A stretch of 9,047 nt of DNA, from NCBI GenBank assembly GCA_025924275.1, contig JAICEH010000078.1:1-9047 (forward strand), read 5' to 3'. The first letter of the stretch is position 1, and every line of letters starts with the position of its first letter. Shown in pieces: positions 1 to 6,138 of this stretch. The notes beneath the pieces were generated by a model. It was given only the letters and a program-made list of their open reading frames with translations. It was not told where the DNA came from and did no database searches. Source of the stretch: Gemmatimonadales bacterium (GTDB taxonomy: Bacteria > Gemmatimonadota > Gemmatimonadetes > Gemmatimonadales > GWC2-71-9). The position numbers and the translations under genes were made by a program.

Positions 1-402
1 GGGCTCACGCTGAGCTGGCACCTGCGGTCCGTTGCCGACGAGGCCCGGGGGCGGGTGGAGCGGCGCGGCACCGCGGTGCTCGAGCGGCTCGGGCTCCGCG
101 CGGTGCTGGGCAAGGCGGTGGTGGAGGCGCGGCCCCCGCTCGAGTGGCACAAGGGACTGGCCGTGCTCCAGCTCCTCCGCGCACGCTACGGCGACGAATG
201 GACCGGCCGGGTGCGGGCGGTCTACGTCGGCGACGACCGGACCGACGAGGATGCCTTCCGGTCGCTCGCCGGGCTCGGACGGTCCATCAAGGTGGGTGAC
301 GGCCCCGCCTCCGCCGCCACCTACCGGCTCCCGGGCCCCGAGGCGGTGACGGCATTGGTCCGCTGGCTGGCGGCCGGCCCGTGGCTGGGGCCGCGGTCGT
401 GA
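1..402 (+). CDS. otsB: Trehalose-6-phosphate phosphatase, C-terminal part (5' end outside window)
   Basis: This is the last 133 codons of an OtsB-type HAD-superfamily phosphatase, open at the left window edge and ending in TGA at 400-402. The family removes phosphate from trehalose 6-phosphate to give trehalose in the cytoplasm, the second step of the OtsA/OtsB pathway. Visible family marks, numbered from the window edge, are LSWHLR near residue 4, the conserved Lys in EWHKG (residue 51), and the Mg-binding HAD motif YVGDDRTDEDAF (about 76-87), followed by a short tail with IKVGDG. The nucleophile DxD motif lies upstream and cannot be seen. The stop overlaps the GTG start of the next gene by 4 bp, so the two are probably co-transcribed and translationally coupled. 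The family call is firm. The trehalose substrate follows from family membership and the GH15 neighbour. Confidence 0.9.
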   Translation, partial: GLTLSWHLRSVADEARGRVERRGTAVLERLGLRAVLGKAVVEARPPLEWHKGLAVLQLLRARYGDEWTGRVRAVYVGDDRTDEDAFRSLAGLGRSIKVGDGPASAATYRLPGPEAVTALVRWLAAGPWLGPRS

Positions 403-2186
403 CGGGGCGGTACCAGCCGATCGCGGACTACGGCGTGATCGGCGACCTCCGGACCGCCGCGCTGGTGGGCCGGGATGGGGGCGTGGACTGGTGGTGCACC
501 CCCCGGTTCAACGACCCGTCGGTGTTCGCCGCGCTCCTCGACGCCGACCGCGGCGGCCGCTGGCGGGTCGGTCCCGACGCGCCGGCCATCAGCGAGCAGC
601 GCTACCTCCCGGGCACCAACGTGCTCGTGACCACCTTCCACTTCGAGGCGGGCGGCGCGGCCGCGGTCACCGACTTCATGCCGATGGGCGGGGCGCGGGG
701 GCCCGAGCCGACCATCGTCCGCCGGGTCGCGGGGCACCGCGGGCGGGTCCCGATGGCGGCGACGGTCCAGCCCCGGTTCGACTACGGCCGCGAGGCCGCC
801 AACCTGGCCTCCCGCCGTGCCGGGCTGCTGGCCACCGCGGGAGGGCACGCGCTGGCCCTTTCGGCGTGGCCCGAGATCGGGTGGGCCATCGAGGCGGGAG
901 CCGCCACGGCACGCTTCGAGCTCGACGCCGGCGAGGAGCGCTGGTTCGTGCTCCGCTGGGACCACGACGAAACGCCGGCGGCGGTGACGCTCGGGCCCCA
1001 GGCCGCCCTCGACGCCACGATCGGATTCTGGGATGCCTGGGTGGCCCCGCTCGAGTACCACGGACCCTACCGCGCCGAGGTCCAGCGCAGCGCCCTCGCC
1101 CTCAAGCTGCTGCAGTACGAGCCCACCGGGGCGATCGTCGCCGCCCCGACGACCTCGCTTCCCGAGTGGCCCGGCGCGGGACGAAACTGGGATTACCGCT
1201 ACACCTGGCTCCGCGACTCGGCGTACGTGCTGTACGCGCTCGACTCGCTGGGGATCGCGAGCGAGGCGGAGGCCTACCTCCGCTTCCTGGTCCGCGCCTT
1301 CCGGCGGGACGACGCGAGCCACCTGCAGGTCCTCTACTCGCCCCACGGCGACCGCGAGGCCCCGGAGCAGGTCCTCGACCACCTCGAGGGCTATGCCGGC
1401 TCCGCCCCGGTCCGGATCGGCAACGGCGCAGCCAGCCAGTTCCAGCTCGACGTCTACGGCGAACTGCTCGACACCATCGCCCTGGCCCACCGGGCGCGGG
1501 AGCCGGGCGAGGGCCTGTGGGCCAGCGTGCACCGCCTGGTCGAGTGGGTGGCGTCCAACTGGCGGCGGCCCGACTGGGGCATCTGGGAGGCGCGGCTCGA
1601 GCCACGTCACCACGTGCTCAGCAAGGTGATGGCCTGGGTGGCGCTGGATCGTGGGATCGCGCTGGCGGAGGCGCACGGCCTGCGGGCCGACCTGGCGCGC
1701 TGGCGCGAGGAGGCCGCGGCCGTGAGGGCCGAGGTGATGGAGCGCGGGTGGGACCCGGCGCGGGCGTCCTTCCTCCAGGCCTACGGGGAGACGGGCCTCG
1801 ACGCCGCCAACCTGATCATCCCGAAGGTCCGGTTCCTGCCGCGAGGCGACCCGCGGGTGCGCAGCACGCTGGAGGCGATCCGCCGCGAGCTCGGCGCGGG
1901 ACCCGAGGAACTCGTCTACCGGTACCGGAGCCCGGACGGCCTCGAGGGCGACGAGGGGGCGTTCGTCGCCTGCTCCTTCTGGATGATCCAGAACGTGGCG
2001 CTCACGGGGGACGTGGAAGAGGCCGAGCGCCTCTTCCGCCTGCTGCTCCGCCGCGCGGGGCCGCTGGGCCTCTTCGCCGAGGAGATCGACCCGCATACCG
2101 GGGACCACCTCGGCAACTACCCGCTCGGGCTCTCCCACGCGGCGCTGATCAATACGGCGGTGATGCTGGAGAGGCTGAGGAGGTAG
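399..2186 (+). CDS. GH15 family glucosidase (trehalase/glucoamylase-like)
   Basis: A complete cytoplasmic GH15 alpha-glucosidase, 595 aa from GTG at 399; there is no signal peptide. GH15 enzymes release glucose from trehalose, maltooligosaccharides or glucans by inversion in an (alpha/alpha)6 barrel. An N-terminal beta domain starts with PIADYGVIGDLRTAALVGRD (about residues 7-26). The core carries GRNWDYRYTWLRD (261-273), a GIWE segment whose Glu (397) fits the general acid, and LFAEEID whose Glu (about 561-562) fits the general base. Overall it resembles the mycobacterial and archaeal GH15 trehalase subgroup more than secreted fungal glucoamylases. The GTG at 399 was chosen because it overlaps the otsB stop as GTGA; an upstream in-frame GTG at 381 would add six residues, and neither has a strong Shine-Dalgarno. 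Beside otsB, a role in trehalose or glycogen turnover is likely. Substrate choice between trehalose and maltooligosaccharide cannot be settled from sequence. Confidence 0.9.
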   Translation: MTGRYQPIADYGVIGDLRTAALVGRDGGVDWWCTPRFNDPSVFAALLDADRGGRWRVGPDAPAISEQRYLPGTNVLVTTFHFEAGGAAAVTDFMPMGGARGPEPTIVRRVAGHRGRVPMAATVQPRFDYGREAANLASRRAGLLATAGGHALALSAWPEIGWAIEAGAATARFELDAGEERWFVLRWDHDETPAAVTLGPQAALDATIGFWDAWVAPLEYHGPYRAEVQRSALALKLLQYEPTGAIVAAPTTSLPEWPGAGRNWDYRYTWLRDSAYVLYALDSLGIASEAEAYLRFLVRAFRRDDASHLQVLYSPHGDREAPEQVLDHLEGYAGSAPVRIGNGAASQFQLDVYGELLDTIALAHRAREPGEGLWASVHRLVEWVASNWRRPDWGIWEARLEPRHHVLSKVMAWVALDRGIALAEAHGLRADLARWREEAAAVRAEVMERGWDPARASFLQAYGETGLDAANLIIPKVRFLPRGDPRVRSTLEAIRRELGAGPEELVYRYRSPDGLEGDEGAFVACSFWMIQNVALTGDVEEAERLFRLLLRRAGPLGLFAEEIDPHTGDHLGNYPLGLSHAALINTAVMLERLRR

Positions 2187-2217
2187 TCGGACAGTCGGAC
2201 GGTCGGACGGTCGGGAG
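2186..2217. repeat. Four-unit 8-bp tandem repeat (GTCGGACR) between convergent genes
   Basis: Four head-to-tail 8-bp units fill the gap between the GH15 stop and the M28 stop: GTCGGACA (2186-2193), GTCGGACG (2194-2201), GTCGGACG (2202-2209) and GTCGGGAG (2210-2217). The first base is the last base of the GH15 stop codon, and the M28 stop starts two bases after the array. A period of 8 is not a multiple of 3, which fits a non-coding element. A weak inverted repeat (AGGCTGAG at 2172-2179 against CTC 2218-2220 and AGCCT 2226-2230) brackets it and might act in termination. The period and position resemble the array at 6083-6138. Confidence 0.7.
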
Positions 2218-2218
2218 C

Positions 2219-4300
2219 TCAGTCGAGCCTGTGCACGAGGAGCGTCTCGTCGCCGTTCCCGATCGGCATCGTTCCGGCGGGCCGCGGGGTGCCCCGTGGG
2301 AGGCCGGGAAGATGGGCCACCAGCTCGAGACCGGCGGCCGCCGGGTCGGGAGTCATCTCGAACACGACGCCGGTGTCGGCCGGCGGGCCCACCAGCGCAT
2401 AGTGCCACCCGGGGCCGCCGCGGGTCGAGGCAAGCGGCAGGTCGAGCCCGGCGAGCCGCGCCGCGCGCGGCGGCAGGGCCAGGCCGAACTCGAGCCGTCG
2501 CGTGCCCGGCGGCGGGACGATCCGGTAGCGGAGGATGCCGCCGTTGGTGGCAGGCAGGCGCTCGACCCGGATCGCGCCCGAGTCCTCCCGGGTGATGCTC
2601 ACGTTTTCCGGCCGCGGCCATTCGGACGAGTAGTGCGCGCCGCGGATGGCCCAGGCCGAGCAGCCGACCGCACCGGCCAGGAGTGCCGCCGTGGTCACCC
2701 ACCAGCGCGGGAGATCGAGGGCTGCCACCATCGGCGCCAGCAGCCAGGCGACGAGGGCGGTGAGCGCCGCTTCGGCGGCCGTGGGCACGAGGCCGGTGCC
2801 AAGCCCCAGGACCATCAGCGGGAAGAGCGGCAGCAGGACCGGCAGGACGGCCAGGGTCGCCACCCACCTGGCCCAGGGCGGACCGGTCTCGTCCGAGAGG
2901 AGCGCGTGAACCAGGAGGGCCAGGGCGACGGCGACCACCGGCACGAGTGCCACATAGGATCCGGCAGGCAGCCGGGCGGCGAAGGCCACCGCCGCCGCCA
3001 GCCAGAGGAGCGCCGCACCGGCGGCGAGCGCCTCGGGGGCAAACCACCTCCTGGCCAGCCGCAGGAGGCCGAGCGCGGCCGCGGCGCCGAGCGCGAGCGG
3101 GGCCAGCACCAGCGCCGGATGGTGTTCGAGGACACCGGCGTCGGTCTGGCGGGCCAGGAGCGCGCCGAGTCCGAGGCGAAGGCCGACCGCCGCAGCGGCG
3201 GCCAGCCCGGTCGCGACGAGCGTCCCGGTCGCCCCGGCCGCCACGCCCGTGAGGCGGACACGCCCGCGGTGCACCCCGAAGGCGATCGCCAGGACCAGGA
3301 GAAGCGCCGCCGCCGCGGTGAGCGGCCAGGTGTAGTCCAGCGGCCCCCAGATCACCCCCACCAGCGGTGCCGAGAAGAACACCGCGTTCCCGCCGCCGGC
3401 GGTGTCGGCCGGCGGACCGCCGAGCGCGAAGTGCCGAGCCAGCTCGAGCACGGCGTCGCCCTGCGACTGCACCGAGCGCAGGTCCACCCGCCCCGCGCCG
3501 TCGAGCGGCGTGTGGTAGGCAGCCACGTCACCGATGAAGGCGAAGTTGAGCCCCGGGACGCCGAGTGAGCGAAGCTCGGTGAAGTCGGTGTCGTTGGGCA
3601 TGAGCTGGTACAGGGCGTAGAACAGCGAGGAGGTGGTGGGCGCGCCGACCTCCCCGGCATATGCGGCGATGGTGGCCAGGTTGGGCACCCCGGTCTCGAA
3701 CATCAGGGAGCGGCCCCCCGCGCCGCGCGCCTCGACGTTGATCACCACGCCCACCTCGTCGCGCCAGGGGTGGGCGGCTGCGAAGGCGCGCGCCCCCAGC
3801 ATCCCCTCCTCCTCCGCGTCGGTGAACAGCGCGATCACGTCGTGCCGCAGGGACGGGCCGGCCCGCAGGGCGCGGAGGACCTCCACGAGGATCGCCACGC
3901 CGGAGGCGTCGTCGGCGGCGGCGGGGCTGGCGGCGTGGCCGTCGTAGTGCGCCACGAGCAGCACCGCGGGCCCGCCCTCCGTGCCACGGAGCCGGCCCGT
4001 CACGTTCCGGACCACCGCCGCCTTGGGGACCCGGGGCGAAGGCTGCACCGCCACCTGGGTGAGGGTGTCGGCGCGGAGGATGCCGAGCACGCGCTCGAGC
4101 CAGCGCCGGGTCACCTCGTGAGCCTCGGACCCTGGCGGGCGCGGCGCCGCGGCGAACCGGCGGATGTAGCGCGCCGCCCGGTCGGCCGAGAACTCGAAGG
4201 GGGCGGCCGGCCGGTCCGGCAACGGCGGCGGGACCAGGCCGTGGCGCACCCCCGCCGCCACCAGCGCGGCGAGGGCGGTGGCTTCGACCATGCGTCGCAA
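2219..4300 (-). CDS. M28 family zinc aminopeptidase with C-terminal multi-pass membrane domain
   Basis: A 693-aa protein with an M28 metallopeptidase domain at about residues 35-295, then eight or nine hydrophobic segments (about 305-550) and a soluble C-terminal region (about 555-693). M28 enzymes are co-catalytic di-zinc aminopeptidases. The metal set is visible: His118 in AHYDGH, Asp130/131 in ADDASG, the Glu163-Glu164 pair in DAEEEG (general base and zinc ligand), Glu190 in NVEARG and His263 in YHTPLD, so it should be active. The peptidase-then-membrane order recalls eukaryotic ERMP1/Fxna and related bacterial proteins, but those are longer. The N-terminus has one short hydrophobic stretch (residues 4-18) that may act as signal or anchor. 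A start at TTG 4300 is preferred over ATG 4291 because GAGGG sits 6 nt upstream of it. It is convergent with GH15 and divergent from the HExxH gene, so it is probably monocistronic. The physiological substrate is unknown. Confidence 0.9.
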   Translation of the reverse strand: MRRMVEATALAALVAAGVRHGLVPPPLPDRPAAPFEFSADRAARYIRRFAAAPRPPGSEAHEVTRRWLERVLGILRADTLTQVAVQPSPRVPKAAVVRNVTGRLRGTEGGPAVLLVAHYDGHAASPAAADDASGVAILVEVLRALRAGPSLRHDVIALFTDAEEEGMLGARAFAAAHPWRDEVGVVINVEARGAGGRSLMFETGVPNLATIAAYAGEVGAPTTSSLFYALYQLMPNDTDFTELRSLGVPGLNFAFIGDVAAYHTPLDGAGRVDLRSVQSQGDAVLELARHFALGGPPADTAGGGNAVFFSAPLVGVIWGPLDYTWPLTAAAALLLVLAIAFGVHRGRVRLTGVAAGATGTLVATGLAAAAAVGLRLGLGALLARQTDAGVLEHHPALVLAPLALGAAAALGLLRLARRWFAPEALAAGAALLWLAAAVAFAARLPAGSYVALVPVVAVALALLVHALLSDETGPPWARWVATLAVLPVLLPLFPLMVLGLGTGLVPTAAEAALTALVAWLLAPMVAALDLPRWWVTTAALLAGAVGCSAWAIRGAHYSSEWPRPENVSITREDSGAIRVERLPATNGGILRYRIVPPPGTRRLEFGLALPPRAARLAGLDLPLASTRGGPGWHYALVGPPADTGVVFEMTPDPAAAGLELVAHLPGLPRGTPRPAGTMPIGNGDETLLVHRLD

Positions 4301-4306
4301 TGCGGT

Positions 4307-4313
4307 CCCTCGC
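4307..4313 (-). promoter_or_regulatory. Shine-Dalgarno site supporting a TTG start of the M28 gene
   Basis: Read on the - strand, GCGAGGG is followed by a 6-nt spacer (ACCGCA) and then TTG at 4300. The next in-frame start, ATG at 4291, would sit 15 nt from the same site, which is too far. Spacing therefore favours the TTG start, which adds the residues MRR. Confidence 0.5.
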
Positions 4314-4360
4314 TCGAAGCTCGAGTGGCGGTGGTGTCGGCGGCGAGCGCCGGCCCCGCC

Positions 4361-4389
4361 AAGCTAGATGCCACCTCGATCGCGATCAA
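4361..4389 (-). promoter_or_regulatory. Candidate sigma-70-type promoter of the M28 peptidase gene
   Basis: On the - strand TTGATC (4389-4384) is followed by exactly 17 nt and then TAGCTT (4366-4361). The -35 matches TTGACA at four of six bases and the -10 fits TANNNT. A start point near 4354 would leave a leader of about 54 nt before the TTG codon. The layout matches the candidate at 6045-6073 in spacing and -10 form, which raises trust slightly. No experimental data support it. Confidence 0.4.
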
Positions 4390-4600
4390 CCATGGTCGGG
4401 AGGCGCGGCAGCCACCGACCCGCGGCCTGCGCCGGCAGGTGACGACCGGTCGTGAGTCGGATCGCGAAACGCGAAGGAGGCACCGCGCAAGGCGATGCGC
4501 CGGGGGCTGGAGGTCGGAGCCAAGCCGATGCAGCCGAGGTGCTTAGCTGCCCGGGGCGGGCCGCCAGGGCGGCGGCACGGAACTGGCGAAACCGGCTCCC

Positions 4601-5023
4601 ATGCGTGCCGGGAACTTCGTCGCCGCCTTCGCGCTCCTCGCGCTCGTCCTGCTGCCGCCGCACCTGCACGGCGTGTGGGTGGAATCGCTGCCCGCGGTCC
4701 GCTCCGAGCCCCCGGCCCAGGCGCGGCGCTACTGGCAGGAGTTGATCGCCTGCACCGGCGTGCGCCCGAAGCGCGGGCGGGGGTTCGCCTCGATCCAGTG
4801 GCATCGGGTGGCGGGAAGGCAGTTCGCACGGCCGGACACCGGGCGGGACGTGATCGGCCTCTGGCTCCGCCCCGGCAACGCCGTCGTGCTCGCCGGGGAG
4901 TGGTGGGACGACCCCCGGCTCATCAAGCACGAGATGCTGCACGTCCTCCTGCAGACCGGCAGCCACGAGGGAGCGCACTTCGCGGCGGGGCGGGGCCAGG
5001 CCTGCGGCCTCTTCCCGGGGTGA
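4601..5023 (+). CDS. Small exported or membrane-anchored HExxH putative zinc metallopeptidase
   Basis: A 140-aa protein from ATG 4601 to TGA 5021-5023. Residues 5-20 (NFVAAFALLALVLLPP) are hydrophobic and read as a Sec signal peptide or N-terminal anchor, so the body should be outside the cytoplasm. Near the C-terminus HEMLHVLL (110-117) gives an HExxH zinc signature, followed by SHEGAHF (121-127) that could supply a third ligand (His122, Glu123 or His126). Cys51 and Cys135 are the only cysteines and may form a disulfide tying the active-site tail to the core. The domain is very small for a peptidase and I cannot name a family. Peptidase activity is therefore inferred from the motif alone; a structural zinc role is possible. 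The Shine-Dalgarno is weak (the 20 nt upstream read AACTGGCGAAACCGGCTCCC), so the start is less certain than the reading frame. It is convergent with the chelatase gene and shares a hairpin with it. Confidence 0.75.
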   Translation: MRAGNFVAAFALLALVLLPPHLHGVWVESLPAVRSEPPAQARRYWQELIACTGVRPKRGRGFASIQWHRVAGRQFARPDTGRDVIGLWLRPGNAVVLAGEWWDDPRLIKHEMLHVLLQTGSHEGAHFAAGRGQACGLFPG

Positions 5024-5052
5024 GTCCCGCCCCGGCGCCCCGGACTCACTCC
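5017..5052. terminator. Bidirectional hairpin spanning both stop codons of convergent genes
   Basis: GTGAGTCC (5020-5027) and GGACTCAC (5042-5049) are perfect inverted copies separated by a 14-nt GC-rich loop. The stem extends by a G-T position (5019/5050) and two G-C pairs (5017-5018/5051-5052), giving about 11 bp. The left arm contains the TGA stop of the HExxH gene (5021-5023) and the right arm contains the stop of the chelatase-like gene (5046-5048 on the - strand). It could stop transcription in both directions. No U-rich tract follows on either side, so classic intrinsic termination is not certain. Confidence 0.55.
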
Positions 5053-5999
5053 CCGGCGATGCGGCGCTCGATCCAGCGCGCGATGTCGGGCTCCGGCAGC
5101 AGCGCCTCCCCGCGGTAGACCACCGGGAGACCCTCGAGGTCGGCCGCGAACCGGACCCGGCTCACCTGCCCCGTGGCCACGAGCACCGGCACCACCAGCA
5201 CGTCCTTCCCCGTCACCTCGGCCTGGAGGCGCACCAGGTCCCGGACCCGCGCGATCGCCTCGGTGCGCACCGGGGCCGGCGCATCGTCCCGCACCAGCTC
5301 CACGAGCACGCTCCGGTAGCCGGTGATGGCGCGGACCTCCTCCGCCACGCGGCGCAGGTTCGCCATCCACTCGGCGTAGTCCCCCGCCGAGTTGGGCCCG
5401 TGGCCGAGCAGCAGCAGCGCGCGCGTGGGTTCGGGGTCGAGGGCCCGGGCGCGGCCGGCCAGGACGCGGGCCATCTCCGGGGCGTCGTCGAGCGCACGGG
5501 CGAGCCGGATGGGGACGGCAGAGCCGGGCCGGGTGATGCCGCCCAGCCCGAGGTGGTGGGCCATCACCGCCTCGAGGGTGTCCACCTCCCCGGTGAGCCA
5601 GCGGAGCTGCTCGTAGTGCCCGCTGTGGCTCGAGACCAGCATCGGGACCACGACCACCGCCCGCGCTCCCCGCCGCTCGAGGTCTGCCACCACCGCCTGG
5701 AAGGGCGCAGCCTTGGCGCCCGGCCCCATCAGGAAGCTCACCGCCACGGGGCCGGGATGACGAACGGCCCGCGCCACCGAGTCCACCTGGGCATTCCAGT
5801 CGGGACCGCCCCCGTGGGCGAGGATCACGACGCCCAGTTCCGCGGGCGCCACCGTTTGACGGCTGCCGGTCGCGTCCGCCCGCGGGAGGGCGCTGTCGCC
5901 GTGGCCGTGCGCGGGGGCGGTGCCGGCCTGGGCGCTCAGGACGGCCGGAGCGGTGAGCGAGAGGAGTGCAGTGAGGTGGAAGGTCCGGCGAATCGGCAT
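5046..5999 (-). CDS. Exported two-domain CbiX/SirB-like chelatase family protein
   Basis: A 317-aa protein with a Sec signal peptide (RR at 4-5, hydrophobic core, likely cleavage after LSAQA near residue 25), then a short His-containing linker (HGHGD, 31-35) and two tandem CbiX-type halves at about 54-180 and 192-312. CbiX/SirB proteins insert Co2+ or Fe2+ into sirohydrochlorin. The N-terminal half has ILAHGGG (His62) and SSHSGHYEQL (His125, His128), matching the paired histidines of the family. The C-terminal half has LLGHGPNSAGDY (His200), but its second site reads ATGQVSRVRF without a histidine, so probably only the first half could be catalytic. Known chelatases act in the cytoplasm, so export is odd and suggests metal or tetrapyrrole binding in the envelope rather than cofactor synthesis; this is inference. 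The start ATG at 5997-5999 has a weak GGA-type ribosome site. A Fur-like box lies 16 nt upstream. No other cobalamin or siroheme gene is nearby. Confidence 0.8.
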   Translation of the reverse strand: MPIRRTFHLTALLSLTAPAVLSAQAGTAPAHGHGDSALPRADATGSRQTVAPAELGVVILAHGGGPDWNAQVDSVARAVRHPGPVAVSFLMGPGAKAAPFQAVVADLERRGARAVVVVPMLVSSHSGHYEQLRWLTGEVDTLEAVMAHHLGLGGITRPGSAVPIRLARALDDAPEMARVLAGRARALDPEPTRALLLLGHGPNSAGDYAEWMANLRRVAEEVRAITGYRSVLVELVRDDAPAPVRTEAIARVRDLVRLQAEVTGKDVLVVPVLVATGQVSRVRFAADLEGLPVVYRGEALLPEPDIARWIERRIAGE

Positions 6000-6015
6000 C
6001 GAGCGGTTCCGTGAT

Positions 6016-6030
6016 TGAGAATGACTTTCA
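6016..6030. promoter_or_regulatory. Fur-like box upstream of the chelatase-like gene
   Basis: TGAGAATGACTTTCA matches the 7-1-7 Fur consensus TGATAATGATTATCA at 12 of 15 positions, and the 19-bp form (6017-6035) matches GATAATGATAATCATTATC at 12 of 19. It is a conspicuous AT-rich island in otherwise very GC-rich DNA. It ends 16 nt before the ATG and lies just downstream of the predicted -10, a position where a bound repressor would block transcription. Another Fur-family or metal regulator could be the true ligand. Confidence 0.5.
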
Positions 6031-6044
6031 TCAAGTCTTTCCCC

Positions 6045-6073
6045 AACCTAGGAGCGATTGCCGAGCAAAGCAA
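6045..6073 (-). promoter_or_regulatory. Candidate sigma-70-type promoter of the chelatase-like gene
   Basis: On the - strand TTGCTT (6073-6068) is followed by 17 nt and TAGGTT (6050-6045). Transcription would start near 6038, giving a leader of about 38 nt that contains the Fur-like box. The -35 matches TTGACA at only three bases, so the support is mainly the exact 17-bp spacing, the TANNNT -10 and the location. Confidence 0.4.
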
Positions 6074-6082
6074 TAGGGATTG

Positions 6083-6138
6083 GACGGGAAGACGGCAGGA
6101 CGGGGAGCCGGGAAGACGGGAAGACGGGAAGACGGGAA
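6083..6138. repeat. Seven-unit 8-bp tandem repeat (GACGGGAA)
   Basis: Seven consecutive 8-bp units run in strict register: GACGGGAA (6083), GACGGCAG (6091), GACGGGGA (6099), GCCGGGAA (6107), then three perfect GACGGGAA copies (6115, 6123, 6131), with a partial GACAA at 6139. Divergence is concentrated at the left side and the perfect copies lie next to the hairpin loop. The array sits between the chelatase promoter and the 3' end of the large - strand gene and is not coding. Confidence 0.85.

Larger units (their letters stand above)
4301..4600. other. 300-bp divergent intergenic region with short palindromes
   Basis: No convincing gene lies between the M28 start and the HExxH start. The left third holds the M28 promoter and ribosome site. 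The rest contains small symmetrical motifs: GATCGCGATC (4378-4387), a perfect 12-bp palindrome ACGACCGGTCGT (4442-4453), and TCGCG-AAA-CGCGA (4462-4474). Reading frames through here on either strand (for example 4364-4978 on -, 4495-5118 on +) look like composition artefacts. I looked for tRNA arms, cobalamin and cyclic-di-GMP riboswitch cores and saw none. No clear -10 for the + gene was found. Confidence 0.5.

Noticed and set aside
321..3047. 908-codon open frame on the - strand
   Set aside because: It runs antisense to GH15 and into the M28 gene in another frame, with Arg/Pro/Gly-rich low-information protein and no domain. It is a product of the GC-rich codon bias.
491..3568. 1025-codon open frame on the + strand
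   Set aside because: It crosses the GH15 stop, the octamer array and most of the antisense M28 gene, and its translation is Arg/Pro/Gly-rich without motifs. The in-frame GH15 and M28 motifs explain the DNA far better.
4301..4600. Possible riboswitch or structured RNA before the HExxH gene
   Set aside because: The GCGCAAGGCGATGCGCC-type stretch first recalled a cyclic-di-GMP or cobalamin aptamer, but the conserved core segments of those classes are missing.
4364..4978. 204-codon open frame on the - strand over the divergent region and the HExxH gene
   Set aside because: No motif, signal peptide or ribosome site was seen, and the overlapping + strand frame has a signal segment and HExxH.
6083..6138. 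CRISPR array
   Set aside because: Units are 8 bp, directly abutting, with no spacers and no cas genes.
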